Origin: Deltaproteobacteria bacterium
GTDB taxonomy: Bacteria > Desulfobacterota > Desulfovibrionia > Desulfovibrionales > Desulfovibrionaceae
Length of the DNA stretch: 36,659 bases
Direction: 5' to 3'
NCBI GenBank assembly: GCA_031266055.1
Contig: JAISBT010000015.1
Location: 1 to 36,659 of the forward strand
Position numbers and translations under genes: made by a program. Shown here in pieces: positions 1 to 9,053 of this stretch. Position 1 is the first letter of the stretch, and every line of letters begins with the position of its first letter. The notes below the pieces were generated by a model. It ran no database searches. It had not been told where the DNA came from and was given only the letters and a program-made list of their open reading frames with translations.

Positions 1-3
1 AAC

Positions 4-118
4 TTTGAGACGCTCCCTCCGGCGCTTTACGGCGAAACAAGTTTCGCCTACGCCTGCGGGGCGGGCGGCGGTGCCCGCCGCCAGAGCATTTCAACATTTT
101 CAATGTTAAAATGCTCTA
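4..118 (+). repeat. Beta multi-hairpin repeat, copy 1
   Basis: GAGACGCTCCCTCCGGCGCTT..GGCGAAACAAGTTTCGCC..GGCGGGCggcggtGCCCGCC..AGAGCATTTcAACATTttcAATGTTaAAATGCTCT; near-identical reverse complement at 34086-34198 (about 3 differences over ~113 bp by eye). Confidence 0.9.
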
Positions 119-134
119 ATCCCAAGAAAAAAAT

Positions 135-1262
135 ATGACTGATTACAGCAGCATCTTAAGGCAACTGCGGCAAAACCCCAAACGCTGGCTCATTACCGGC
201 GTGGCCGGATTCATCGGCTCCAACCTGCTGGAAACCCTGCTTCAGGCGGGGCAGGAAGTGTGGGGCCTGGACAACTTTTCCACCGGCTACCAGAAAAATC
301 TGGATCAGGTGCGCGAGGCGGTCGGGCCTGCCTGGCGGAGCTTTCACTTCAGCCACGGGGACATCCGCGATCTGAACCTGTGCCGCATGCTCTGCCGCAA
401 TGCGGATTACGTGCTGCACGAGGCCGCTCTGGGCTCGGTGCCCCGCTCGATTGAAGATCCGATGCTGGCGAACCATAACAATATCGACGGCTTTCTGAAC
501 ATGCTGATCGCCGCCCGCGATTGCGGGGTGCATCGTTTCGTCTATGCCGCGAGCAGCGCGGTCTATGGCAATGAACCCACCCTGCCCAAGCGGGAGGATT
601 TAATAATGGGCAGGCCCCTGTCCCCCTATGCCCTGACCAAGTATGTAAATGAGCTTTATGCCGGGGTGTTCGCGGATGTTTACGGTCTGCAGAGCGTCGG
701 GCTGCGCTATTTCAACATCTTCGGCCCGCGCCAGGATCCGGCGGGCGCCTATGCCGCGGTTATTCCCAACTGGCTGGCCTCCATGCTGAAAAATGAACTC
801 GTGCATATCAATGGCGACGGGGAAAACACCAGGGATTTCTGCTACATAGACAACTGCGTGCAGGCCAATATCCTGGCCGCCGTTACCGACAGGCTTGAGG
901 CCGTGAACCAGATTTACAACGTGGCGGTGGGGCGGAGCACCAGCCTGAATGAACTGTTTGAGATCATCAGAAACGAAGCCGCCCGCCACAACCCGGCGGC
1001 GCGGCAGGCAAAGCCGGTGTACAGGGAAGCCCGCCAGGGCGACGTGCGCTATTCCCTGGCCGATATCCGCAAGGCGCAGGCCCTGCTCGGCTATGCGCCG
1101 GAGTACACGGCGGCACAGGGGTTGACCAGGGCCGGAGACTGGTACGCGCAAAATCTGGGGATAGATTGTCTTCCAGGAAGCGCCGGAAGCGCTCGAAACA
1201 GCTTCCAGCCGGATTCCGCCCGGAATGCGGACAGCTTGGTGGTCGGGCTGCCCGGATTTTGA
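135..1262 (+). CDS. NAD-dependent epimerase/dehydratase (SDR), UDP-GlcNAc/GalNAc 4-epimerase type (WbpP/TviC-like)
   Basis: [13 protein letters not shown] Rossmann motif, [15 protein letters not shown] (YxxxK), [12 protein letters not shown]. Confidence 0.88.
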   Translation: MTDYSSILRQLRQNPKRWLITGVAGFIGSNLLETLLQAGQEVWGLDNFSTGYQKNLDQVREAVGPAWRSFHFSHGDIRDLNLCRMLCRNADYVLHEAALGSVPRSIEDPMLANHNNIDGFLNMLIAARDCGVHRFVYAASSAVYGNEPTLPKREDLIMGRPLSPYALTKYVNELYAGVFADVYGLQSVGLRYFNIFGPRQDPAGAYAAVIPNWLASMLKNELVHINGDGENTRDFCYIDNCVQANILAAVTDRLEAVNQIYNVAVGRSTSLNELFEIIRNEAARHNPAARQAKPVYREARQGDVRYSLADIRKAQALLGYAPEYTAAQGLTRAGDWYAQNLGIDCLPGSAGSARNSFQPDSARNADSLVVGLPGF

Positions 1263-1331
1263 AGCGGGCGTGTCTTTCTGAAAAAGTCGTTTCCGGCCTT
1301 TTCAGCGTTGAGTAATTAAGGAGAAATATAG

Positions 1332-2606
1332 GTGAAGGTTGTTATTGTCGCGCGCTTTAACCCGCATGAAGTTGTCGGCGGTGGCCTGAATGTCGCGTAT
1401 ATACAAGCGAAGCGATTGACGGAGCTGGGGGTGCGCACATATTTTTTTGCCGGCACACGTAAGCCGGTCAGCGGCGCGGAAATGCTTGAAAAATTTTCCG
1501 AAGGCCCGCTGACAGAATACCGTATGAACTATGCCCCCATGGAGAGCTTAATCCTCAACGAATTGGGGAAAATGACTTTTTACCGGGCGCTTGACGAAGA
1601 AATCAACAAAATTGATCCGGACATCATTAACTATCACACGCTTCTGGATATGGGACTTGCGGTGTTTGACCATGTCCGCGCTCCCAGAGCCAAAACCGTG
1701 TTCACAAACCATATTTATTCCCTGTTGTGCGAAAATTATGCCACCAGACCTCCGGAAGGCTACAATTTTTGCGATATGTCTGACCCGGTTCAGTGCCGCA
1801 GGTGTTTTCCCGCCCTGAGCGCGCAAACTTTGCGCCGGCATAGAAAGTTGCTGTTCTCCTATGTAAATGAAAAAATGAGCATGCTGACCACACCGGGCGA
1901 ACTGGCCTGGCGCCGCCATATAAAGGCAGGCATTCCGCCGGAAAAAATCCGCTGGATCCCCAACGGAACCGATATTCAACCTGTAACGACCCAACCTAGA
2001 ACGCCGGATGGAGTTTTACGCCTGATTTTTGTCGGCCGGGATGAAGAATCTAAAGGATTGGATATACTGCTGGCCGCTCTGGAAAATCTGCCCGCGGCAA
2101 TACGCTCCGCCGGGACAATACACCTGCATCTTGTCGGCGCAATGGATAAATCAATGCAGCCGAATAAACAATTTGGGAACTCACAAAGCTTTGTGGCGCG
2201 GTTGGACAAGCTGCTGCCAAAGCTGGCTGACATGGTCACGCTCCACGGCAGGGTTCCCAATGCGGACATTGCCCAATATATAAATGCGGCGGACTGCCTG
2301 ATAATGCCCTCCCGCGTCTTGGAAACCAGACCCTGTGTGATCCAGGAAGCCTTTGCCTGTGGTCGTCCGGTAATCTGCTCCAATGTCGGAGGTATGGCCG
2401 ACATGGTGCGCGACGGAGTGGACGGGTTGCATTTTGAGGCGGAAAATGCCGAAGATTTACGCGACAAGCTGCTTTTGCTCTTGCAAGACCCCAGCCTGCT
2501 GCCGCGTTTGCGCAAAGGCGTCAAGCCCCAGAGAAACGGCCTGGAGATGGCTGAAGATTACCTGAACCTTTACCAAGAGTTGCTGTCGGATAAGCGGCTC
2601 GTTTAA
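1332..2606 (+). CDS. Glycosyltransferase family 4 (group 1)
   Basis: GGGLNVAYIQAKRL N-terminus; IFVGRDEESKGLDILLAAL; EAFACGRPVICSNVGGMADMV C-terminal GT4 signature. Confidence 0.85.
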   Translation: MKVVIVARFNPHEVVGGGLNVAYIQAKRLTELGVRTYFFAGTRKPVSGAEMLEKFSEGPLTEYRMNYAPMESLILNELGKMTFYRALDEEINKIDPDIINYHTLLDMGLAVFDHVRAPRAKTVFTNHIYSLLCENYATRPPEGYNFCDMSDPVQCRRCFPALSAQTLRRHRKLLFSYVNEKMSMLTTPGELAWRRHIKAGIPPEKIRWIPNGTDIQPVTTQPRTPDGVLRLIFVGRDEESKGLDILLAALENLPAAIRSAGTIHLHLVGAMDKSMQPNKQFGNSQSFVARLDKLLPKLADMVTLHGRVPNADIAQYINAADCLIMPSRVLETRPCVIQEAFACGRPVICSNVGGMADMVRDGVDGLHFEAENAEDLRDKLLLLLQDPSLLPRLRKGVKPQRNGLEMAEDYLNLYQELLSDKRLV

Positions 2607-2630
2607 CGCCTGTATAACCAAGAGAAAATC

Positions 2631-3626
2631 ATGAAGAAATTATTCCTGCTGCTTGCATGCGCAGTCCTGCTCCTGCCTTTGCCCAATGCCTCCGCCGCCT
2701 GGCCGGAACGGCCCATACGTCTTATTGTAGCCTTCCCTCCGGGCGGGGGGTCGGACACTTTTTGCCGTTTGACCGCTCCTCTGCTGGAAAAGGAGCTGGG
2801 GGTCCGGGTGATTGTGAACAACATGCCCAGCGGTACCGGCGCGTCAGCAATGGCCTATGTGTGGAACGCCGCGCATGACGGCTATACCTGGTGTTCAGCC
2901 AATACCACGCAGCTTGGCATACCTGTGGCCACCGGAATCAAAACCACGGCCAAGGACTGGTCGTATTATATCGCGGGTGGCGGCATAAATATGATCTTTG
3001 TCAGCAAAGAATCCGGCATAAAAAATCTGGATGAATTTCTGGCTGCGGCCCGGCAACCTGAAAAGTTTGTCTTTGCCACGCCCGCCATGTCCGGAGTGTA
3101 CTGGGATCTTGAGTTGATCAAAAAAAACCTGAACCTCCCGGTAAAAATTGCGGCCTATGCCGGGGCTGCGGATGCCATTTTGGCGGTTCTCTCCGGCGAG
3201 ACCACCGGAGCGTTATTTTCCATGACCGAAGTGCAGAGCCACGTTCAGGCGGGGACATTAATTCCCATTGCGGTCGTCTCTCAGGATCAACCCCTCATGG
3301 TGGGAAATAAATCCATTCCCCCCCTGAGTTCCTCCGCCCCGGAGTGGGAGGCGCGCAAAGCGATAAAACAGTTCCAGGGTTACGTACTCCCGGCGGATAT
3401 ACCCCAGGAGGCCGCTACACGCATTAATGCCGCTTTCCTCAAAATTATGGACAGCCCTGAACTGGCTGCGGTCATCGAAGAATGGCAGTGGCAGCGCTAT
3501 GGATTATTCGGCAAGGCGGCGGCTGAATTTGCGGCGAATTTGGAAAGCGCGCTGTCGTATATTCAATATGATTTGGGTTTGGCAAAATTTTCGCCTGAAA
3601 CGTTCGGCATCAAGCGGATAGAATAG
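2631..3626 (+). CDS. Tripartite tricarboxylate transporter substrate-binding protein (TctC/Bug family)
   Basis: Signal peptide then WPERPIRLIVAFPPGGGSDTFCRL, typical Bug N-terminus; followed by TctB and TctA. Confidence 0.88.
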   Translation: MKKLFLLLACAVLLLPLPNASAAWPERPIRLIVAFPPGGGSDTFCRLTAPLLEKELGVRVIVNNMPSGTGASAMAYVWNAAHDGYTWCSANTTQLGIPVATGIKTTAKDWSYYIAGGGINMIFVSKESGIKNLDEFLAAARQPEKFVFATPAMSGVYWDLELIKKNLNLPVKIAAYAGAADAILAVLSGETTGALFSMTEVQSHVQAGTLIPIAVVSQDQPLMVGNKSIPPLSSSAPEWEARKAIKQFQGYVLPADIPQEAATRINAAFLKIMDSPELAAVIEEWQWQRYGLFGKAAAEFAANLESALSYIQYDLGLAKFSPETFGIKRIE

Positions 3627-3627
3627 A

Positions 3628-4095
3628 ATGGCTCTTGCCGATATGGTAACCGGCGTGGTGCTGGCGCTTTTCTCCCTGTTCATGGGCAGAGAATCCTGGC
3701 TGCTTTTACAGGATTCTCTGCAAATGGGCAATCCATGGTTCAAGTCAGCCGGCCTTGTGCCGGCCATTACAGCGGCGCTTCTACTGTTGTGCGCTCTGGC
3801 CATGTGCCGCAAAGCGCTTGGAAAACTGCGCTTGCGCGAAGCCCTGGCGGAATGGCGGCAGACCGTCAGGCGCGACCCTGTTGCCATCAGGAGCCCTTTT
3901 CTTGTGTTTATCTGGCTGTGCCTCTACATGTTGGCTATTCTCCCGCTGTTGCCTTATCCGCTGGCGACTTTTCTGTTTCTTCTGCCTTTGATGGGCATAA
4001 CAAAAAACCTTTTCCGGCACTGCCTTATTGCCGGAAGTTTTTCCGCGGCACTGGCTTTGGTTTTTGCCGATTTTTTCGCCATTCCGCTCCCCTGA
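3628..4095 (+). CDS. Tripartite tricarboxylate transporter TctB family membrane protein
   Basis: Small (155 aa) hydrophobic protein exactly between TctC and TctA genes. Confidence 0.8.
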   Translation: MALADMVTGVVLALFSLFMGRESWLLLQDSLQMGNPWFKSAGLVPAITAALLLLCALAMCRKALGKLRLREALAEWRQTVRRDPVAIRSPFLVFIWLCLYMLAILPLLPYPLATFLFLLPLMGITKNLFRHCLIAGSFSAALALVFADFFAIPLP

Positions 4096-4104
4096 AAACC
4101 AGCT

Positions 4105-5628
4105 ATGGATTTTATCAATTCCATAAATATCGCGGCCATAGCCCCTCTATTGCAGGCGGACATACTCCTGATGCTTTTCGGGGCAACCTCGCTGGGGCTG
4201 CTTATAGGCGCCATACCCGGTTTGACGGTGGTTCTCGCGCTCTCGCTCCTGTTCGGAATAGCGGCGGTCGTGCCGCTGGAATATTCCCTGGCCACTCTTT
4301 TGGGCGTTTATGTAGGCGGGATATACGGAGGCAGCATAACGGCCATACTGCTTAATATTCCCGGCACAGGCTCATCCGTCGCCACGCTTATGGACGGCCA
4401 TCCTCTGGCTCTGCGGGGCAAAGCCATGTTTGCCATCAGGGTTACCCGGGCGGCCAGTGTCATCGGCACTGCCGTCGGGGCCTGCATGCTGCTTTTTTTG
4501 ACCCCCTTGCTGACCAGGGCTGCCTTGCATTTCACTTCTCCGGAGTTTTTCGGTATGGCCCTTTTGGGCATACTGCTCTGCGGAGGCGTTTCCAGCGGAG
4601 GAGATGCGCTCAAAGGGTGGATTTGCGGCCTGCTCGGTCTTTTTTTGGCTTTTGTGGGAATGGATATTACGGAAGGGAGCCAGAGGTTCGTTTTCGGCAT
4701 TCCGGATCTGCTTTCCGGCATCTCTCTGGTTCCGGTGGTGATTGGACTTTTTGCCGTTCCGGAGGTTCTTAATTACTATGCCCACCCCTTTGCCGAGGCT
4801 TCAAAAGCGCAAAAAATACCTTCGGCGCGTCTGTCCGATTTCGGCGTATTGAAGGAAATACGGAACAAGTTCCGCCTTATTGCCCAGTCCGCCCTGATAG
4901 GGGTTGGTTTGGGCGTTTTGCCCGGCGTGGGCGAAGATATTGCGGCCTGGACAGCGTATGGGGCGGCAAAAAAGACCAGCAAGCATCCTGAGGAATTCGG
5001 CAAAGGCAGCGTGGAAGGCGTTATTGCCCCGGAGGTGGCCAATAATTCAGCCATTGGAGGTGCCTTTGTCCCGCTCCTGTCCCTGGGCATACCAGGCAGC
5101 CCGGGCGCGGCAATTTTTTTGGGAGCCCTGCTGCTCTATGGTATGCGCCCCGGCCCCATGCTTATACTGGAAAAACCCAACCTCCTGCCGCAAATGTTTG
5201 CCACCCTGCTCCTGGCGGATGTCTGCCTGCTCATCAGCGCCACGCTTTTTATCAAACCCATTATCGGGATTTTGCGCATTTCCGGCAAATACCTGATGCC
5301 CTGCATACTGGCTGTTGCCGGCATAGCGGCTTACGCCACCGACCTGTCCCGCTTCAATTTTGCGGTCATGCTCGTTGCCGGGGGCATAGGATATCTCCTG
5401 CGTTTAATGAAGTATCCCCCTTCCCCCATCATCTTGGGGTTGATTCTGGGCAAAATGCTGGATGACAAGTTTCGCACCACTCTGGTTATAGGCGATGGTT
5501 CCTTTATGCCTTTTATTGCCCGCCCGGTTTCCTGCGTTCTGCTGCTGCTGGTTTCAGGTATTATTTTATGGCCCATTATCGCCAGGTTCAGAAAAAACCG
5601 GAAAATCAGGGACGGCTATGCGGCATAA
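4105..5628 (+). CDS. Tripartite tricarboxylate transporter permease TctA family
   Basis: GLLIGAIPGLTVVLALSLLFG, YVGGIYGGSITAILLNIPGTGSSVAT, SLGIPGSPGAAIFLGALLLYGMRPGP. Confidence 0.93.
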   Translation: MDFINSINIAAIAPLLQADILLMLFGATSLGLLIGAIPGLTVVLALSLLFGIAAVVPLEYSLATLLGVYVGGIYGGSITAILLNIPGTGSSVATLMDGHPLALRGKAMFAIRVTRAASVIGTAVGACMLLFLTPLLTRAALHFTSPEFFGMALLGILLCGGVSSGGDALKGWICGLLGLFLAFVGMDITEGSQRFVFGIPDLLSGISLVPVVIGLFAVPEVLNYYAHPFAEASKAQKIPSARLSDFGVLKEIRNKFRLIAQSALIGVGLGVLPGVGEDIAAWTAYGAAKKTSKHPEEFGKGSVEGVIAPEVANNSAIGGAFVPLLSLGIPGSPGAAIFLGALLLYGMRPGPMLILEKPNLLPQMFATLLLADVCLLISATLFIKPIIGILRISGKYLMPCILAVAGIAAYATDLSRFNFAVMLVAGGIGYLLRLMKYPPSPIILGLILGKMLDDKFRTTLVIGDGSFMPFIARPVSCVLLLLVSGIILWPIIARFRKNRKIRDGYAA

Positions 5629-6778
5629 AAAAATTACCGCGCTTTTTTTCAGAGCCGAACTCTGGGGTGGCGGAGCGGAAAAAGTTACACTGGATATATG
5701 CCGGTATCTGGATAAAAGCAGGTTCAATCCTGTTATCTGGTATGCGCACCAAAATGACGCTGCTGCCTGGAATATGTTCAGGGGCATTATCCTGGAAAGC
5801 CCGCTTCTTCCCAATACTCTGCGCCTGCCGCCTAGGCAAACCCCGGAGCGGTTTAACTTCTACGCCGGTCTGCTGACTGAACGCTTGAAGCAACTGGAAG
5901 CGCCGACCGTGCTTATTCCCGCGTCTGAAGGCATATTTCCCGCCTTGGCCCAGGCGCTTGAAAACAGCGGGAGGCGGGGCGTTCCTTGTATCGTGCAAAG
6001 CCACGCCTATAATTCGTACCTTCTGCCAATAATTTATTCTCCTCAGCAAATAGATCTTTTTACCCGGCTTTGCCGGGAAGCGAACTTTGTCACCTCGCCC
6101 AGCCAGGGTTGCCGGGACGACCTGTGCCGAAATTTTGCCTCCCCTAAAGAAAGTACGCTGCATATCCCAAACCCCGTGGATTTTGAGCTTATTGAGGCCA
6201 TGGCCGCCCGCCCCTGCGAGCGCCCTCTTCCGGAGGCGGCCAAAAACAAACATTTATTCCTGTGCATGGCCCGTTATGCTGAGCAAAAAAATCATGCCCT
6301 GCTTCTCCGGGCCTGCACGTTTCTGCGCGAGAAAAATCCGGAATTTTACCTGCTTTGCGTAGGTGAGGGGAGTTTGAGAGGTGAATTACAGGTTGATATT
6401 GAAAATCTGGGGTTAACAAAGCACATCTCTCTTTTTGGAGCGGTTGAAAACCCCTTTCCATACTATAGCCTGGCACAGACGCATGTACTCGCATCTGTCT
6501 GGGAGTCTTTCGGGCTGGTTTTGGTGGAAGCTCTAGCCTGCGCCTGTCCTTGTATAGCGACAAATACTTTAGGCAGCCAGGATGTGCTGAATAACGGCAG
6601 GGGAGGCATTATCACTCCCCAGAATGATCCTGAAGCCCTGGCCCAGGCCATGCTTTGCGCTATGGAGCAGCCGGACGCAATGCGGGAAAAGCGGAGCCGC
6701 GCTCAGGAATGGATCAAACTGTACGACATCAAAAAAATTGTTCCGCAGTGGGAAAATTTGATAGAGAGTTGTTTTTAA
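5618..6778 (+). CDS. Glycosyltransferase family 4
   Basis: ATG at 5618 overlaps the TctA stop; FFRAELWGGGAEKVTLDICRYL, CMARYAEQKNHALLLRA, ESFGLVLVEALACACPCIATN. The ORF-track start (5495) is within tctA and unlikely. Confidence 0.87.
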   Translation: MRHKKITALFFRAELWGGGAEKVTLDICRYLDKSRFNPVIWYAHQNDAAAWNMFRGIILESPLLPNTLRLPPRQTPERFNFYAGLLTERLKQLEAPTVLIPASEGIFPALAQALENSGRRGVPCIVQSHAYNSYLLPIIYSPQQIDLFTRLCREANFVTSPSQGCRDDLCRNFASPKESTLHIPNPVDFELIEAMAARPCERPLPEAAKNKHLFLCMARYAEQKNHALLLRACTFLREKNPEFYLLCVGEGSLRGELQVDIENLGLTKHISLFGAVENPFPYYSLAQTHVLASVWESFGLVLVEALACACPCIATNTLGSQDVLNNGRGGIITPQNDPEALAQAMLCAMEQPDAMREKRSRAQEWIKLYDIKKIVPQWENLIESCF

Positions 6779-6818
6779 TCTGAAATTTAACCTTAAGCCA
6801 AACAGGAACATTACGTTT

Positions 6819-9020
6819 ATGCCAAAAACGAATGTAAGCGCGACACAAACAGCGGCGCCCGCCCGCGTATACGAGCTTTCCATTCTCATTCCTGTATATA
6901 AAGCCGAAGAGTTTCTGCCGCGCTGTCTGGACAGTCTGGTGGCCCAGCGGACAGAGCAGGTGGAAATTGTGGTGGTGGATGACTGTTCACCTGGCAATTG
7001 CGCGGAAATTGTCCAGCAATACCAAAAGGCCGGTCACGAAATTAAATACATCCGGCACAATAAAAACCGCGGGCTGATGCAGTCAAGAATAACCGGCATA
7101 AAAGGGTCTTCAGGCAGATTTGTGCTACCGGTGGATGCTGACGACATGCTTACTGAAAACTCCTGTGCCGAAGTGTTGCGAATAATCGCCGATCAGACTG
7201 TGGATATGATCACGTATAGCTGCCTTTACGGGCCTGAGCGCGAAACAATGGCCCCTCGCTGGCATAATCACCCGGATGCTGTTCTTGAAGGGGAAGAAAT
7301 ACGCGAGGCCTTTTTCAACAGCAAAATCTGGTGGATGATGTGCTCCAAGGTTTTCAGCAGAGAACTCTGTCTGAAAGCCGCCCCTTTTTGGCCTGCAGAA
7401 GAAGTACATATTAATTCAAGTGAGGATATGGTTCTATTTGTTCCGTTGCTTTTTTTCGCCGGTAAATGTGTAGCCGTAAACAGCTTCAGCTATTGTTATT
7501 TCGATAATCCATCCTCTTTGCGCTATAATTTTTATGCGACAGCTTCAGCATGGGCGAAACAATGCGCGGATCAAGGCGCTGCCCGCCAACATACGCTCAA
7601 TTTTCTTAACACTGCGCACAGACAGGATCGTATAGGCAAGATGGATGAACTCATGCATGCGCATTTCGTCTATCTTGAGCAAGAAGCGCGTAAGCTGCCC
7701 GACAATATTTACGCGGAAAGGTTGAGCGTTCTTGTGCCTCTGTACAATCAGCGTTCGGTTTACAATACGCTTTTTGATCGCGGTTTTCCGGAACTGTGCC
7801 AGGCAGCGCGGCATGTTCCCCTGAAAAGGAAAAGTATCAGGCGTATTGCCATATTTTGCGAATCTATGGGGCTTGGCGGAGCGGAACATGTAGCCGCGTT
7901 GCTGGTCAGGCTTTTCCACTCCGGGGGCTTCGGGGTAATGCTATGTACTGACTTGCCTCCACAGGATAATGATTACCTGTACCCACGCTCTATCCGGCGT
8001 ATTGTGCTGCCTGAAACAGGCCGCGCGCGGCACAGTATGGTTTTGGACATTGTTGAAGGCGAAAAAATAGACGCTTGCATCCTGGTCAGTCACCACACCC
8101 AGGCGGCCTTGTACGATTTGGTCTCCTGCCGTATGGCCGGCGTATGGACAATCATGCAGGAACACAACATGTATTTTTTTCCTATTCACCATAATAGAAA
8201 TTACCTGCTGCCCATGCGCCAGGAAGCCTATCCGCTTGCGCATGCCATCACCTGCCTGAGCGGCGATATTGTCTGCTGGTGGAGGTTGGCCGGCTTACAC
8301 CAAACAATATACATGCCAAATCCTTTGACTTTTGAAATAAGCCATGAAAAACCGTTGCCCAGAGAAGAGCGGAGGAACAATATTTTATTTGTAGGCAGGT
8401 TGTGCAGGGAAAAAGGCATTTTTCATCTTCCGCATATGCTGCACGAGTTGAAAAAGGATATTCCCGATGTCACCCTGACCATGCTGGGACGTTTCGCCAG
8501 TGACGAACAGCGGATGCAATTGGAACAACGAGTACAAGAGTATGGTTTGCGTGATAACCTGCTTATGCCGGGTCATGTGCATGATACCACAGCTTACTAC
8601 AAACAGGCGGCGGTGCTGGTTATTGCTTCCACCCATGAAGGGTTTGGGCTGGCGCGCATGGAAGCGGGCAACCACGGCGTTCCTTCGGTGATGTTTGAAA
8701 TGGATTACCTGGCCTGTGTATCCGAAAGCAATGGCTGTATACAGGTTGCCAAAGAAGATACGCATGCGTTGGTCAAGGCCGTAAAAAGGCTGCTCGTCGA
8801 TAATGCACACTGGCAACGTATGTCCAACGCCGCTAAAAACACTTTTGGACAATTTGCCGATGACGTCATTATGCAAAGATGGATGCAGCTGTTTAACGCT
8901 CTGCAAAACAACTCTCTTGCCGAAACCTTTCCCATGCCCGAATATGATGCCGAAAGAATGCTCAGCATGACTATGCGTGAATTAACCTATGCGTTGAAAA
9001 ATTCAAATTTTTTGTCGTAA
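6819..9020 (+). CDS. Bifunctional glycosyltransferase: N-terminal GT2 plus C-terminal GT4
   Basis: ELSILIPVYKAEEFLPRCLDSLVAQ..VVVDDCSPGN..LPVDADDM (GT2), then GLGGAEHVAALLVRLF..ILFVGRLCREKGIFHLP..THEGFGLARMEAGNHGVPSV (GT4). Confidence 0.88.
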   Translation: MPKTNVSATQTAAPARVYELSILIPVYKAEEFLPRCLDSLVAQRTEQVEIVVVDDCSPGNCAEIVQQYQKAGHEIKYIRHNKNRGLMQSRITGIKGSSGRFVLPVDADDMLTENSCAEVLRIIADQTVDMITYSCLYGPERETMAPRWHNHPDAVLEGEEIREAFFNSKIWWMMCSKVFSRELCLKAAPFWPAEEVHINSSEDMVLFVPLLFFAGKCVAVNSFSYCYFDNPSSLRYNFYATASAWAKQCADQGAARQHTLNFLNTAHRQDRIGKMDELMHAHFVYLEQEARKLPDNIYAERLSVLVPLYNQRSVYNTLFDRGFPELCQAARHVPLKRKSIRRIAIFCESMGLGGAEHVAALLVRLFHSGGFGVMLCTDLPPQDNDYLYPRSIRRIVLPETGRARHSMVLDIVEGEKIDACILVSHHTQAALYDLVSCRMAGVWTIMQEHNMYFFPIHHNRNYLLPMRQEAYPLAHAITCLSGDIVCWWRLAGLHQTIYMPNPLTFEISHEKPLPREERRNNILFVGRLCREKGIFHLPHMLHELKKDIPDVTLTMLGRFASDEQRMQLEQRVQEYGLRDNLLMPGHVHDTTAYYKQAAVLVIASTHEGFGLARMEAGNHGVPSVMFEMDYLACVSESNGCIQVAKEDTHALVKAVKRLLVDNAHWQRMSNAAKNTFGQFADDVIMQRWMQLFNALQNNSLAETFPMPEYDAERMLSMTMRELTYALKNSNFLS

Positions 9021-9053
9021 AATATGCGGGAAGGTTTAAACCTCTGAGGGAAC

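Noticed and set aside
5495-5617. Upstream extension of the glycosyltransferase ORF within tctA
   Set aside because: Would overlap tctA by over 130 bp; conserved N-terminus begins at the ATG at 5618.
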